Source: a virus. From it: a stretch of 53,903 nt of DNA. Location of the stretch: positions 1-53,903 of IMG/VR virus record IMGVR_UViG_3300028284_000009. The stretch is one strand, 5' to 3'. Position 1 is the first letter of the stretch. Each line of letters opens with the position of its first letter. The notes under the pieces were generated by a model. The model made no database searches. It was given only the letters and a program-made list of their open reading frames with translations, and had not been told where the DNA came from. Positions 13,873 to 23,477 of this stretch are shown here, piece after piece. Made by a program: the position numbers and the translations under genes.

Positions 13873-14028
13873 ATGGAAGAAACTAGAGAGTATTGGTTAA
13901 ATTGTTTAGCCGAGTATGAAGAAGCGTTGGAACAGGAGTTCTTAATGAAAGAAGGAAAAGGATTTAACGATAACATGATACAATTACTTAAATTTGAAAT
14001 AAACGAATGTATAAAACATCTAGCCTAG
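13873..14028 (+). CDS. hypothetical acidic helical protein
   Basis: 51 aa from ATG at 13873, two bases after the previous stop. It is acidic, almost all helix (EEALEQEFLMKEGKG, LLKFEINECIKHL). It overlaps the next gene by 22 nt. It may be a small chaperone or assembly factor for a neighbouring fibre, but this is inferred only from position. Confidence 0.5.
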   Translation: MEETREYWLNCLAEYEEALEQEFLMKEGKGFNDNMIQLLKFEINECIKHLA

Positions 14029-15746
14029 AAAGATCACATATAAATTCCATAGTTGGAGCTATAACAAACGACTATCAAGGTCAAGTGGCTATAGTACCTG
14101 TAACTAAAAGAGGTATGAGCAATACTACTGTAAGTAGTGGTTCTGGTGAATATGACGGTGGAGATAGAGTTATCGGTTGGAATAATGGCTATGAGATAGA
14201 CGGGGATTTACTTTTTACTGTAGGTTGGGGTGATGGATTTGCTGTTCGTAGAATAAACAACGATGGAACAATGACGAGGTTGTTTTTTGATAGCAATTTC
14301 TTATGGAGAGACACTACCTCTACTTATAACCACTTACAGTCTGTAGCTATAGATAAAACAAATAAAATAGGTGTTGTAATGACTTACAATGTCGAAGGCT
14401 ACACTACTTTTGACTATAGTGGTTGTATTAACGGAGGGACAACGTTCGTTAAAGACCCTAGACCTACTCACAGTAATCCAGACTTTTTCATAGGTTCACA
14501 AGACACAGGTGGTGGTTATGTAAATAGAGTGGGTGGTGGATACTATAGCGGTTTAGCTGCTGCAGGTGAATGGATTTACGCTTCTGACCACGATGCTCAT
14601 CACTATAAAAAAGTAATGAGAAAAAACATAAACACAGGAGTTGAAGAAAGATTGTCGACTACGGACACTAATGTTATGTATCCTGGATCTGCTCCTGAAG
14701 ATAGAAATGGCTATAGAGGTAAATGCGCATACGACGAAGTTAACGATAGGATTATGTATGGTAAGTTCTATAATGCAAACTTTGTATTGGTGTTAGACGC
14801 GTCTACAGCTAATCCTAGAACGGTTTGGTGTGATATGGCTGACGCTGGTCAAGGAGATGACGGATATGAGCATGGGTTTTTTGTTCCAGATCCTGTTAAC
14901 GAACCTAACGTTATCTGGGTTGGATGTAATACTAGGTTTTCTAAAATGGATGTTACACCTTGCTTTTCTGGCAACACAGCTACTATTTTAGAAGTGGTAT
15001 TCGTTGGAAGTCAAAACCCTGGTAACAACTATGCTGTAGAATCTAGAGCAGGTACAAAATACCAATCTGCTGAAAGCGGTCAACCAACAGACAAAATGCC
15101 AGGGCATCCTAACTTTATGCCTACATCATCGGATAGAGGTAAAGCTATGATTCCAGGTTGGATAGATGAAGAAAACAATAGAGTAGTAGCGTTATTAAGA
15201 CACGATAACACAACTGAAGATACAACTTCCTTAGGTAGAGGTAGGTCGTATAGAAGTGATTATGGTAACAACCTAGTTAGAATGTACTCAGCAAATGGGA
15301 CACCTTGGTGGGTCCAAACAGGATATGGTTATGATGGTCATGGTTTTAGAATATGGAGTGACACATACAAAAATGAACTAATTGAAAACTGGAGTGTAGA
15401 ATATGGTACTTACGCTTTGGCTAACGAAGCTAACATAAACTTTGTTTTTTGGAATCGAATAGATTACTTTATTCCATCGGGTTGTACCTTAAGCTTTTTT
15501 GTATCAAACAACAATGGTAGTACATGGGAGTCTTATAATGGCACAGAAACAACGGAACACAACTTTACATCAACAGGTAGTCAATTACTGTGTAAGGTGC
15601 AAGGAGATGGTACAGTTGCTAAAAACGCTTACAAAATGAGTGATAGTAAAGACAGTATAATATTAGGTACAAAGTACGCTTCAGAAATGGATCCTAGTAT
15701 TAAGAGCAAGATGACAAAATTTAAACTAAAAGGTAAAAAAATATAA
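14007..15746 (+). CDS. beta-propeller-like tail protein
   Basis: A 579-aa protein. It has repeated short motifs of a propeller or sialidase type (LLFTVGWGDGFAVRRINNDG, WIYASDHDAHH, NVIWVGCN, MIPGWIDEENNRVVAL), many aromatic residues, and a separate end domain of about 90 residues. It could bind or cut a host surface glycan; no catalytic residues can be assigned. It starts inside the previous gene's end. Confidence 0.5.
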   Translation: MYKTSSLERSHINSIVGAITNDYQGQVAIVPVTKRGMSNTTVSSGSGEYDGGDRVIGWNNGYEIDGDLLFTVGWGDGFAVRRINNDGTMTRLFFDSNFLWRDTTSTYNHLQSVAIDKTNKIGVVMTYNVEGYTTFDYSGCINGGTTFVKDPRPTHSNPDFFIGSQDTGGGYVNRVGGGYYSGLAAAGEWIYASDHDAHHYKKVMRKNINTGVEERLSTTDTNVMYPGSAPEDRNGYRGKCAYDEVNDRIMYGKFYNANFVLVLDASTANPRTVWCDMADAGQGDDGYEHGFFVPDPVNEPNVIWVGCNTRFSKMDVTPCFSGNTATILEVVFVGSQNPGNNYAVESRAGTKYQSAESGQPTDKMPGHPNFMPTSSDRGKAMIPGWIDEENNRVVALLRHDNTTEDTTSLGRGRSYRSDYGNNLVRMYSANGTPWWVQTGYGYDGHGFRIWSDTYKNELIENWSVEYGTYALANEANINFVFWNRIDYFIPSGCTLSFFVSNNNGSTWESYNGTETTEHNFTSTGSQLLCKVQGDGTVAKNAYKMSDSKDSIILGTKYASEMDPSIKSKMTKFKLKGKKI

Positions 15747-15747
15747 T

Positions 15748-18700
15748 ATGGCTACGGTAGCAGGATCAAAAAGATTATTAGATATATCTGGAAATAATAT
15801 ATCCACAGCTGTAAGCTTAGCAGCTTCAGGAACGTTACTTGACGTTAACGGCACCGCTGGAACTTCAGGCCAAGTGCTTAGCTCTACAGGCTCAGGTGTA
15901 GATTGGATTACTAACAATAGTGCTAACTACTACCTTGACGGTATAACTAAGTCAGGCAATACACTTACTTTTAGCGTGCTGGGAGCAGCTAACCAATCAT
16001 ATGCTTTTGGATCAAATGCTTTTACAAGTACTGCTATTCCAACCGTAAACAACGCTACAGTAACAATTAATACAGCTACTGGTTTAGACGGTGCAACAAC
16101 TTTTACTTTAAATCAATCAGCTGATAAAACTATAAGTTTATCTCTAGATTTAAGTGAGTTTGCGGAATCTGGAACATTAATAGCTACAGATCAATTGATA
16201 ACACTAGATGGAAACGCAGAACGTAAAAGCACAATATCTTCCATACCATTAAGTATATTCAACAATAACAGCGGCTGGACTTCTAACACAGGAACTACAA
16301 CACCATCTAATACGCAGACATTTACAAATAAATCTGGTAACATTTCTCAATGGACTAATGACTCTGGGTATGTAACATCTTCAGGTGGTTCAATGTCTAC
16401 TTGGATTTTAAAAGAAGGTAATGGTACTGAAACAAGCACAGTGTCCAATGGAGAAACAGTAACTATTGCACAAGGTACTGGTATACAATCTGAACTTACT
16501 TCTACTTCAAGTGGCGGTACGTTGACTATAACAAACACAGCGCCTAACATTGTTCAGACTACAGTTTCAGGTAACGCAGGATCTGCTACCAAATTATTAA
16601 CCGCAAGAACAATAGCGGGAGTATCTTTTGATGGTACTGCTAACATTTCTCTAAACAACAACGCTATTACTAATGGTGCTGGTTATACAGCTAATACAGG
16701 TGATATTACACAAGTTACAGCAGGTAATGGTCTTACAGGCGGAGGTACATCGGGTGCGGTTACCCTTAATGTTGTTGGCGGCACTGGTATAACTGCCAAC
16801 GCCGATAACATAGCTATAGACGCAACGGTGGCAACCTTAGCTGGAACACAAACATTTACCGGAACAAAAACAATAAATACTCTAAAAATAGGTACAGCTA
16901 ATAAAATTCAATTCGCCAATAACGATTTTATTAGATATGACGACGCTAGTGGCGTTGGTAGATTTCACTTTGATTCTGATGGAGGAACAAATAACTCATC
17001 AGTACAAGCTGCAACTTTTGTAGGGGCTTTAAGCGGTAATGCTGCAACAGCTTCAACTTTACAAACTTCAAGAACAATTGCAGGTGTTTCTTTTAATGGA
17101 TCAGCAAACATATCTTTAAATAATAACGCTATTACTAATGGAGCAGGCTACACCTCAAATACAGGTACAGTAACAGGCGTAACGGCCAGCGCGCCTATAA
17201 CATCTTCTGGAGGAACAGCTCCTAACATTAGTGCAATAGTACCTTCGTCTGGAAGCTGGTGGAACACCGGGGTTGTTTACGTACAGACTGACGGCGTGAT
17301 GGAAGCTGGTAAATACTTTGACATGCATGCATCCAATACTGCAACTTCAGATTTTGACGTTAGACTAACAGCTTCAACAGGTAGTTTAAATGTTTCCGGA
17401 GACCTAGTTATAGGTGGTGGTGATATTACTCTTTCAGGTACTGGTAGAATCCAAGGTGTAGACACAGTAAGTGCTGGAACTGATGCAGCGAATAAGACAT
17501 ACGTTGATAATGCTGTATCAGGTGTAAGTAGTGGTGTAACATCTGTAGCGACTACTAACGGTATTACAGGTGGTACAATAACCTCAACAGGAACACTTCA
17601 AGTAGACTCTACGGTAGTAAGGACATCAGGTGATCAAACTATAGGTGGTATTAAAACATTTTCTACTTATATAGGAATGGAAGCAGATCATTATGTAAAC
17701 TATCGTTTTGAAATGATTGAAAATGCATCTCCTCAATACATATTGCTATGTAGAAATACATCAAGCAATGATATTAATGGTGTTATCCGCATGGACAGAA
17801 CATCAGGAAATTGGCAATCAGCTTCTGTAGAAGTTATAGTATCAGCGGGAAGTGGAGCAATGTATGGAGGTACTTTGCGTACTCTTCAAGTTACACAAAG
17901 TTCAGAAGATTACAGACTAATTTCTTGTACATACAATAGCATTAGTTATATTGCTATCAAATATGCAGGTAATACTTATCCAGAAACATCAGGTGCTTAT
18001 TTTACAGGTCGTGCAAAAATAAGTGCAGGAACACTATTTGAAGTTGTTTCATCAGGAGTTTCAAATGAAGCTTCTTTTGGAGGCACTACCGAGTCTTATA
18101 ATGAAGTAGACAGTTTTGTAGTAAGTGGCGATGCTACTATCTCAGGCGGTGATATTACACTAGGAGGCACAGGAAGAATACAAGGTGTTGATACAGTAAG
18201 TGATAATACAGACGCGGCTAATAAACTATATGTTGATAATGCTGTTTCTGGAGTGCCTCAAGGTACTGTAACAAGCGTTGGTGGAACAGGTACACAAAAT
18301 GGATTAACTCTTACAGGTACAGTTACAAGTTCAGGTGACTTAACACTTGGAGGTAACCTAGCTATTAACAACTCAGATTGGTCAGGTACTGATTTATCAG
18401 TTGCTAATGGTGGAACAGGGTCTAGCTCGGCTTCAGGAGCAAGAACTAATTTAGGTATTGTCAATGATACAGGTATACCAGCTATATTATCAGATGGAAC
18501 AGCACCTAGTTTAAACACGGGTATAAGCGCCACTGAAGTAAGGTCGCTTATCGGAGCAGGTACTTCAAGCACGGTAGGTACTGTAACTGAAGTTACATCT
18601 ACTATTGACGGAGACGCGTTGGGAGTTGCGGTTACAGCTGGAACTACAACACCTGCAGTAAACTTTGATTGGCAAGGTAGTTCAAGTGAATATGTTAATG

Positions 18701-19722
18701 GTGAAGGAACTTTAACATCTTTCCCAAGTATACCTCAAGGTGATATTACCGCTGTTGTCGCAGGAACGGGTATGACAGGCGGAGGTACTTCAGGCTCTGT
18801 TACACTAGACTGCGATATAACAAACAACAATCAGTTAACAAACGGCGCTGGTTATACTACTTTTACAGCTAATCAAGCTTTAGATACTACTTCTAACCCA
18901 TCTTTTAATGATCTTTATATAGCTGATCAAATATTACACACAGGAGATACTAATACCTATATGCAGTTTCACGCTAATGATCAATGGAGAGTTGTAACTG
19001 CTGGTGCAGAAAGATTAGAAGTTAACAACACTCAAGTTACAGTAGCTAATAACTTACAAGTAGGTGGGTCTATATACGCTTCTCAGTATATTTACCACAC
19101 AGGAGACACTAATACATATATGAGGTTTCCTTCTAATGACACTATTAGTTGGAATACGGCTGGAACAGAGAGAATGCGTATAAATTCCTCTGGTAACGTC
19201 GGGATTGGAACTACTAACCCAGGTTCATACAAGTTAAAAGTTGCTGGTGTTTCAGACACTCAGGGGCTTGTTGTAGGGTATCAAGATTTGCTTCTGTATG
19301 ATAACAATACTTATTCTCCTGAGTTCAAGATGACTAACAATACACATTCTTTAGGTGTTGATTACCAAAATAATGAGACGTTAAGGTTCATTACAAGGTC
19401 AGGTGTAACTACAGTTCCTATTACTTTTCAAATGAGAGCAGGTACTATAACAGCTGTTAACTTCATACTGTCTTCAGATGAAAGAAAAAAGACAAAAATA
19501 GAAAACCTCAAAAGTAGCACAGTAGACGTACAATGGAAGTCTTTCGAAATGAAAGATAACGAAGGTGAATATAGAACAGGTGTAATAGCTCAAGAACTTG
19601 AAGAAAACCATCCTGAGTTTGTTAATACTGATGAAGAAGGGTATAAGTCTGTCAAGTATATTGATTTATTAATTGCTAAAATAGCCGAGTTAGAAGCTAG
19701 GTTAGAAAAACTAGAGAAATAA
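15748..19722 (+). CDS. giant tail fibre with S74-type chaperone end
   Basis: A 1324-aa protein made of repeats: TRTIAGVSF(D/N)G(T/S)ANISLNNNAITNGAGYT occurs twice (near residues 288 and 444), as do GGDITL.GTGRIQGVDTVS units and one GNVGIGTTNP. The last 83 residues (from about 1242: SSDERKKTKIENL...) match the intramolecular chaperone of the endosialidase type (peptidase S74), which helps trimer folding and then cuts itself off. The final 20 residues are a coiled coil. It is the main receptor-binding candidate. Confidence 0.75.
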   Translation: MATVAGSKRLLDISGNNISTAVSLAASGTLLDVNGTAGTSGQVLSSTGSGVDWITNNSANYYLDGITKSGNTLTFSVLGAANQSYAFGSNAFTSTAIPTVNNATVTINTATGLDGATTFTLNQSADKTISLSLDLSEFAESGTLIATDQLITLDGNAERKSTISSIPLSIFNNNSGWTSNTGTTTPSNTQTFTNKSGNISQWTNDSGYVTSSGGSMSTWILKEGNGTETSTVSNGETVTIAQGTGIQSELTSTSSGGTLTITNTAPNIVQTTVSGNAGSATKLLTARTIAGVSFDGTANISLNNNAITNGAGYTANTGDITQVTAGNGLTGGGTSGAVTLNVVGGTGITANADNIAIDATVATLAGTQTFTGTKTINTLKIGTANKIQFANNDFIRYDDASGVGRFHFDSDGGTNNSSVQAATFVGALSGNAATASTLQTSRTIAGVSFNGSANISLNNNAITNGAGYTSNTGTVTGVTASAPITSSGGTAPNISAIVPSSGSWWNTGVVYVQTDGVMEAGKYFDMHASNTATSDFDVRLTASTGSLNVSGDLVIGGGDITLSGTGRIQGVDTVSAGTDAANKTYVDNAVSGVSSGVTSVATTNGITGGTITSTGTLQVDSTVVRTSGDQTIGGIKTFSTYIGMEADHYVNYRFEMIENASPQYILLCRNTSSNDINGVIRMDRTSGNWQSASVEVIVSAGSGAMYGGTLRTLQVTQSSEDYRLISCTYNSISYIAIKYAGNTYPETSGAYFTGRAKISAGTLFEVVSSGVSNEASFGGTTESYNEVDSFVVSGDATISGGDITLGGTGRIQGVDTVSDNTDAANKLYVDNAVSGVPQGTVTSVGGTGTQNGLTLTGTVTSSGDLTLGGNLAINNSDWSGTDLSVANGGTGSSSASGARTNLGIVNDTGIPAILSDGTAPSLNTGISATEVRSLIGAGTSSTVGTVTEVTSTIDGDALGVAVTAGTTTPAVNFDWQGSSSEYVNGEGTLTSFPSIPQGDITAVVAGTGMTGGGTSGSVTLDCDITNNNQLTNGAGYTTFTANQALDTTSNPSFNDLYIADQILHTGDTNTYMQFHANDQWRVVTAGAERLEVNNTQVTVANNLQVGGSIYASQYIYHTGDTNTYMRFPSNDTISWNTAGTERMRINSSGNVGIGTTNPGSYKLKVAGVSDTQGLVVGYQDLLLYDNNTYSPEFKMTNNTHSLGVDYQNNETLRFITRSGVTTVPITFQMRAGTITAVNFILSSDERKKTKIENLKSSTVDVQWKSFEMKDNEGEYRTGVIAQELEENHPEFVNTDEEGYKSVKYIDLLIAKIAELEARLEKLEK

Positions 19723-19910
19723 TGGCAGTACAAAATACAAGTACATTTACGCTACAGGATGTAGTAAACGAAATAAACCCATCGTCAAATACTTTACAAG
19801 CCTGTTTCGCTGCAGCTAGCTCAAAAGGATTTGTACTGTCCTACGCTGGATCTTCTGATAGGTTATCAAATTTTAGAGGTTATTCACATGGGACAGGAGG
19901 TTCTTATTAA
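19722..19910 (+). CDS. small fibre-associated protein
   Basis: A 62-aa protein whose start shares one base with the fibre stop (TAATG). The pattern TLQACFAAAS..FV.SYAGS.DRLSNFRGY is common right after fibre genes in flavobacterial phages (from memory). It is probably an accessory fibre part or chaperone. Confidence 0.55.
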   Translation: MAVQNTSTFTLQDVVNEINPSSNTLQACFAAASSKGFVLSYAGSSDRLSNFRGYSHGTGGSY

Positions 19911-19923
19911 TAAAAAATAACAA

Positions 19924-20559
19924 ATGAATATACCAAAAAAAATACACCAAGTATGGATTGGACCAAGGGTTCTTCCTGAAAAGTATGTAGAAATGACTGC
20001 CGCTATGCAAGCCATGCATCCCGAGTGGGAATATAAGATGTGGACACACGATGAGATATTTAATGACAGGTATGCTGATGATATATATTTGCAAGCGTAT
20101 ATACAAGACCCAGATACTTTTAAGTGGGCTTTTATAACAGATAGAATAAAGCTTTTACTATTAAGAGACTTTGGAGGTGTTTACGTGGATGTAGACGCAA
20201 AGTATGTGAAGTCATTTGACTTGGTTATGGACAAACTAGAAGAAAAGCATACTTTTTTTGCAGGTATGAAAACATACGATGTTCAGTCTTCATTGATAGA
20301 GTGCGCTGTGTATGGTGCAGCTCCAAACAGCAGGTTAATAAACTTGTGTCTAGACTTCTATTCAGATACACGATGGGCTCATGGGTGTATGGATTTTAGT
20401 AACGTTATAGTACATAACCTAGAGGATGATGCTCTACTGTTAAATAGTAAATATTTCTACAGCTTTGAAGAGTTTGATCAAACTATCGTGTTGCACGAAC
20501 CAGAAGACATAAGACTTTATTCTCACTCAGACGAAAACAATGCTAAAGAAGAATACTAA
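19924..20559 (+). CDS. GT32-like glycosyltransferase
   Basis: A 211-aa protein. The N-terminus IPKKIHQVWIG (3-13) is the hallmark of the sugar-transferase family with a DxD motif (GT32, Och1-like). Residues 68-91 (WAFITDRIKLLLLRDFGGVYVDVD) hold the conserved R-x-L-Y/G-G-x-Y-x-D-x-D region, with D89 and D91 binding the metal-sugar nucleotide. The length fits one catalytic domain. It sits between fibre and chaperone genes, so it may glycosylate virion fibres or host surface glycans; the target is unknown. Confidence 0.8.
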   Translation: MNIPKKIHQVWIGPRVLPEKYVEMTAAMQAMHPEWEYKMWTHDEIFNDRYADDIYLQAYIQDPDTFKWAFITDRIKLLLLRDFGGVYVDVDAKYVKSFDLVMDKLEEKHTFFAGMKTYDVQSSLIECAVYGAAPNSRLINLCLDFYSDTRWAHGCMDFSNVIVHNLEDDALLLNSKYFYSFEEFDQTIVLHEPEDIRLYSHSDENNAKEEY

Positions 20560-20576
20560 TAAATAAATAAACAAAT

Positions 20577-20951
20577 ATGATTACTTACAATTGGGATTGC
20601 AAAACAGTGGATGCTTATCCACAAGATGGAGAATATACAGATTTAGTGTACAATGTGCATTGGATTGTTACTGGTGTATCAGATCAATTGAACCCAGAAG
20701 GCGTTGCTTACTCGGCAACTAGCATTGGAACACAAACACTAGACACTAGTGAAGTTACAGATTTTATCCCGTTTGAGGATTTAACAAACGAACAAGTTGT
20801 TACTTGGACAAAAGGAGCGATAGGTGAAGAGCAAGTTGCTTCTATTGAGGCTGGCATTCAATCTCAGATCGATGCTTTGATTACACCTACAACTGTTACT
20901 TTGACTATTGGAGAGCCAGTGCCACCTACAGAAGAAGAAACTGAAGAGTAA
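20577..20951 (+). CDS. conserved marine-phage protein (DUF7936-like)
   Basis: A 124-aa protein beginning MITYNWDCKTVDAYPQDGEYTD, then VVYNVHWI-like LVYNVHWIVTG. Many marine phages carry this family near tail genes. The end is Pro/Glu-rich (PVPPTEEETEE). It is probably structural or assembly related. Function unknown; the family label is from memory. Confidence 0.55.
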   Translation: MITYNWDCKTVDAYPQDGEYTDLVYNVHWIVTGVSDQLNPEGVAYSATSIGTQTLDTSEVTDFIPFEDLTNEQVVTWTKGAIGEEQVASIEAGIQSQIDALITPTTVTLTIGEPVPPTEEETEE

Positions 20952-21027
20952 TTATCAGGCAAAACCTGTAATGATACTATCAACGAAGCTTTAAAAAGCG
21001 GGAATCAAATCTAATTAATTTTAATAT

Positions 21028-22587
21028 ATGTCAGACAAGATAGTAAAGAACCTTAATTTTGGTGAAGAAGCCAGAAATAATGTATTTAAAGGAATAGAAA
21101 AGCTTACATATGCTGTTAGCTCTACTTTAGGAGCTAGTGGTAAATGTGTGATGCTAGAAGATGGGTCAGGAAGACCAGTAATTACAAAAGATGGTGTAAC
21201 AGTTGCAGATTCTATTGTATTACTAGATCCAGTTGAAAACATGGGAGCCACCCTATTAAAAGAAGCGGCTAGGAAAACTGTTAGAGAAGCCGGTGACGGA
21301 ACTACAACAGCTACAGTATTAGCACATGCAATTTTAAAAGAAGCTTATAAGGTTTCAAACAAAACAAACTCCAGAGAGTTAAAAGATGGTATTGTATCAG
21401 CTACAGAAAAAGTAGTTAAATACTTGCAAAAGAATTCTACTAGTGTCAAGGGTGACATGATTGATCAGATAGCTACTATATCTACTAATAACGACCAAGA
21501 GTTAGGTAAGTTAATAGCAGACGCTTTTAGAGCTGTAGATAATACAGGTATAGTTATGATGGAGACATCATCATCTGGAAAAACAGAAGTAGAAGTTGTT
21601 GATGGTATACAATATGACAAGGGACTTAAAAACTCTCATTTCATTACTAACCAACAAAATAAATCAGCTGAACTAGACAATCCTTTAGTTTTGCTAATTG
21701 AATCTCCTGTTGAGTCGATAAGACAAATACAATCAGTGTTAGAGTATGTAATAAAAAACAACAAACCTCTGCTCATCATAGGTGATTTAGAGCAAGGTGT
21801 TTTATCAGCTCTAGCAATGAATAAAAACAAAGGAAACATTAAGGTCAATGTTATTGACGCGCCTACCTTTGGAATTAGCAAAAAAGAGGTGTTAGATGAT
21901 CTAGCTTTATTAACTGGAGCTACCATCATTAACGAAGACTTAGGTGATGATATGGATTTGATCCAGATCGAGCACTTAGGAACATGCTTAAGAAGTATTA
22001 CTACACATAGTGAAACTGTTTTGAAAGTTGGAGAACCAACTGAAGATGTTTTAAGTATTATAAAAGACTTAAAAGAAGAATTGCTTGTAGAAAAGCAGTC
22101 TTATAAGATTATTAAGTTAGAAACAAGATTAGCTAGATTATCAGCTAAAATAGCTATTGTTAAAGTTGGTGCTAACTCTGAGATAGAGTTGCAAGAAAAG
22201 AACGATAGAGTAGAAGATGCGATTTGTGCTACTAAAGCAGCTATTAAAGAAGGTATTGTCCCAGGTGGTGGTATTGCTTTATTAAATGCTTCAATGTATA
22301 TCAAGCCGATGAACCAAGGAGAAGAAGTGCTGCTAGAGGCAATTAGAGCGCCTTTTAAGACAATATTAGATAACGCAGGTATAACAGACATAAAAATTCC
22401 CAAGAGCAAAGGTAAAGGCCTTAATGTGATTACAGGAAAAACTGTTACAATGGTAAAGTCTGGTATTATCGATCCTTTATTAGTTACAAAGTGTGCATTG
22501 CAAAATGCTTCATCAGTTGCTACTACAATATTATCAACCGATTGTGTAATCAATAATTTAAGAGTTGGAGATGAGAGCAATAGGTAA
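21028..22587 (+). CDS. groEL: phage chaperonin GroEL
   Basis: A 519-aa homologue of the 60-kDa chaperonin. The ATPase motif is intact: EAGDGTTTATVLA (D90), ITKDGVTVAD, VPGGGIALL (G413-415) and the VEDAICATKAAIKEG segment with the catalytic Asp before it. TLGPKG is changed to TLGASG (33-38), near the phosphate loop. It ends GDESNR without the GGM tail that lines the bacterial ring cavity, so it is shorter than the usual 540-548. It should form a folding chamber with the GroES partner just behind it (16-nt overlap). It probably folds capsid or other virion proteins. Confidence 0.9.
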   Translation: MSDKIVKNLNFGEEARNNVFKGIEKLTYAVSSTLGASGKCVMLEDGSGRPVITKDGVTVADSIVLLDPVENMGATLLKEAARKTVREAGDGTTTATVLAHAILKEAYKVSNKTNSRELKDGIVSATEKVVKYLQKNSTSVKGDMIDQIATISTNNDQELGKLIADAFRAVDNTGIVMMETSSSGKTEVEVVDGIQYDKGLKNSHFITNQQNKSAELDNPLVLLIESPVESIRQIQSVLEYVIKNNKPLLIIGDLEQGVLSALAMNKNKGNIKVNVIDAPTFGISKKEVLDDLALLTGATIINEDLGDDMDLIQIEHLGTCLRSITTHSETVLKVGEPTEDVLSIIKDLKEELLVEKQSYKIIKLETRLARLSAKIAIVKVGANSEIELQEKNDRVEDAICATKAAIKEGIVPGGGIALLNASMYIKPMNQGEEVLLEAIRAPFKTILDNAGITDIKIPKSKGKGLNVITGKTVTMVKSGIIDPLLVTKCALQNASSVATTILSTDCVINNLRVGDESNR

Positions 22588-22831
22588 TAACATAATAATA
22601 GAAAAGCTAAAAGAAGGTACCACCTCTACAAAGGGTGGTCTTTTCTTAGCTGATTCACATAGAGAAGATATTAGATACGTTGAAGGAAAGGTTATCTCAG
22701 TTGGAGATGCTGTGTCTGGAATCGAAGAGAATGATGTTATATATTTTGATAGACATGCTGGTCACAAGATAGAACTTAAAAAAGAAACTTTTCACTTAAT
22801 CAAAATGGGTGACGTAGTTGTAGTTTTATGA
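22571..22831 (+). CDS. groES: phage co-chaperonin GroES
   Basis: 86 aa from ATG at 22571; a TTG six bases up is a weaker start. Family segments: GNNIIIEKLKEG, a mobile loop (TSTKGGLFLADSHRED) in place of the bacterial GGIVL type, GKVISVGD, NDVIYFDRHAGHKIEL, and MGDVVVVL. The mobile loop contains GGLFLAD, which likely caps the phage GroEL. It overlaps groEL by 17 nt and the next gene by four (ATGA), so all three are co-translated. Confidence 0.85.
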   Translation: MRAIGNNIIIEKLKEGTTSTKGGLFLADSHREDIRYVEGKVISVGDAVSGIEENDVIYFDRHAGHKIELKKETFHLIKMGDVVVVL

Positions 22832-23271
22832 GGTTAACACCTGGTGATCTTAAAGATCTAAATTTATTTAAACATTACAGAATAGTAAGAAAGTGGGCTT
22901 GTAGAAATAACAATTTAAATGATGCTGATTTAGAGCTTTTAATATATCTAGACTGCATAGAGTTGTTTTCTAAAAAAGATTTTGTAGCAGGTTCATACTC
23001 TTACAGTTGGAACAACCGAAGATGGAATAAGCTTATACAAGATGGTTGGATTACTGTGTGGAGACCAAGAAACAGGACTACACAAAAATACAACATATAT
23101 AAAGTATCTTTTAAATGCAAGCAACTTATAGTTAGAATGTATAAGATAATGCTAGGCGAAGAAGATATACCTATAAGCACTAGAAGAAACAAAATAATGA
23201 AAGGTCAAACGTATACAGACAAAGTGTTGATGACCTCTATAGACAATGTTAATAAAGATAAAAATAGATAA
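22828..23271 (+). CDS. putative winged-helix DNA-binding protein
   Basis: A 147-aa basic protein with KHYRIVRKWACRNNNLNDADLELLIYLDC (16-44), then YSWNNRRWNKLIQDGWITVWRPR. The second part reads as a helix-turn-helix wing. The overall pattern is like MarR-type winged helices. It could be a regulator of late genes or, less likely, a DNA-packaging partner. It follows groES with a 4-nt overlap. Confidence 0.5.
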   Translation: MRLTPGDLKDLNLFKHYRIVRKWACRNNNLNDADLELLIYLDCIELFSKKDFVAGSYSYSWNNRRWNKLIQDGWITVWRPRNRTTQKYNIYKVSFKCKQLIVRMYKIMLGEEDIPISTRRNKIMKGQTYTDKVLMTSIDNVNKDKNR

Positions 23272-23273
23272 TT

Positions 23274-23468
23274 ATGAATAACCAAGTAGATCCTATGACA
23301 GGTCAACCAGTTCAGTACGGTGTAACACCACCTGCTCCAGCTAGTTTAGTAAGTCCTTTTTCTCCACAAGCTCAACAAGTCGGTAACGGCGTAATGGGTA
23401 GCGTAGATCAAAGACAAGCATCCTTAGGAAACAATACTCCATTATTTAAGAAAAGCTGCGGCTACTAA
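23274..23468 (+). CDS. small Pro/Gln-rich protein
   Basis: A 64-aa protein, low complexity, rich in Pro, Gln, Ser and Val with a final KKSCGY. There is no known domain. Probably a minor virion protein, as inference from its place in the structural block. Confidence 0.5.
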   Translation: MNNQVDPMTGQPVQYGVTPPAPASLVSPFSPQAQQVGNGVMGSVDQRQASLGNNTPLFKKSCGY

Positions 23469-23477
23469 AAAAAAGAT

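Noticed and set aside
8544-22580. Long minus-strand frames opposite the fibre and groEL genes
   Set aside because: They mirror Thr/Ala/Gly-rich coding sequence and give Val/Leu/Pro-rich products, a typical shadow effect.
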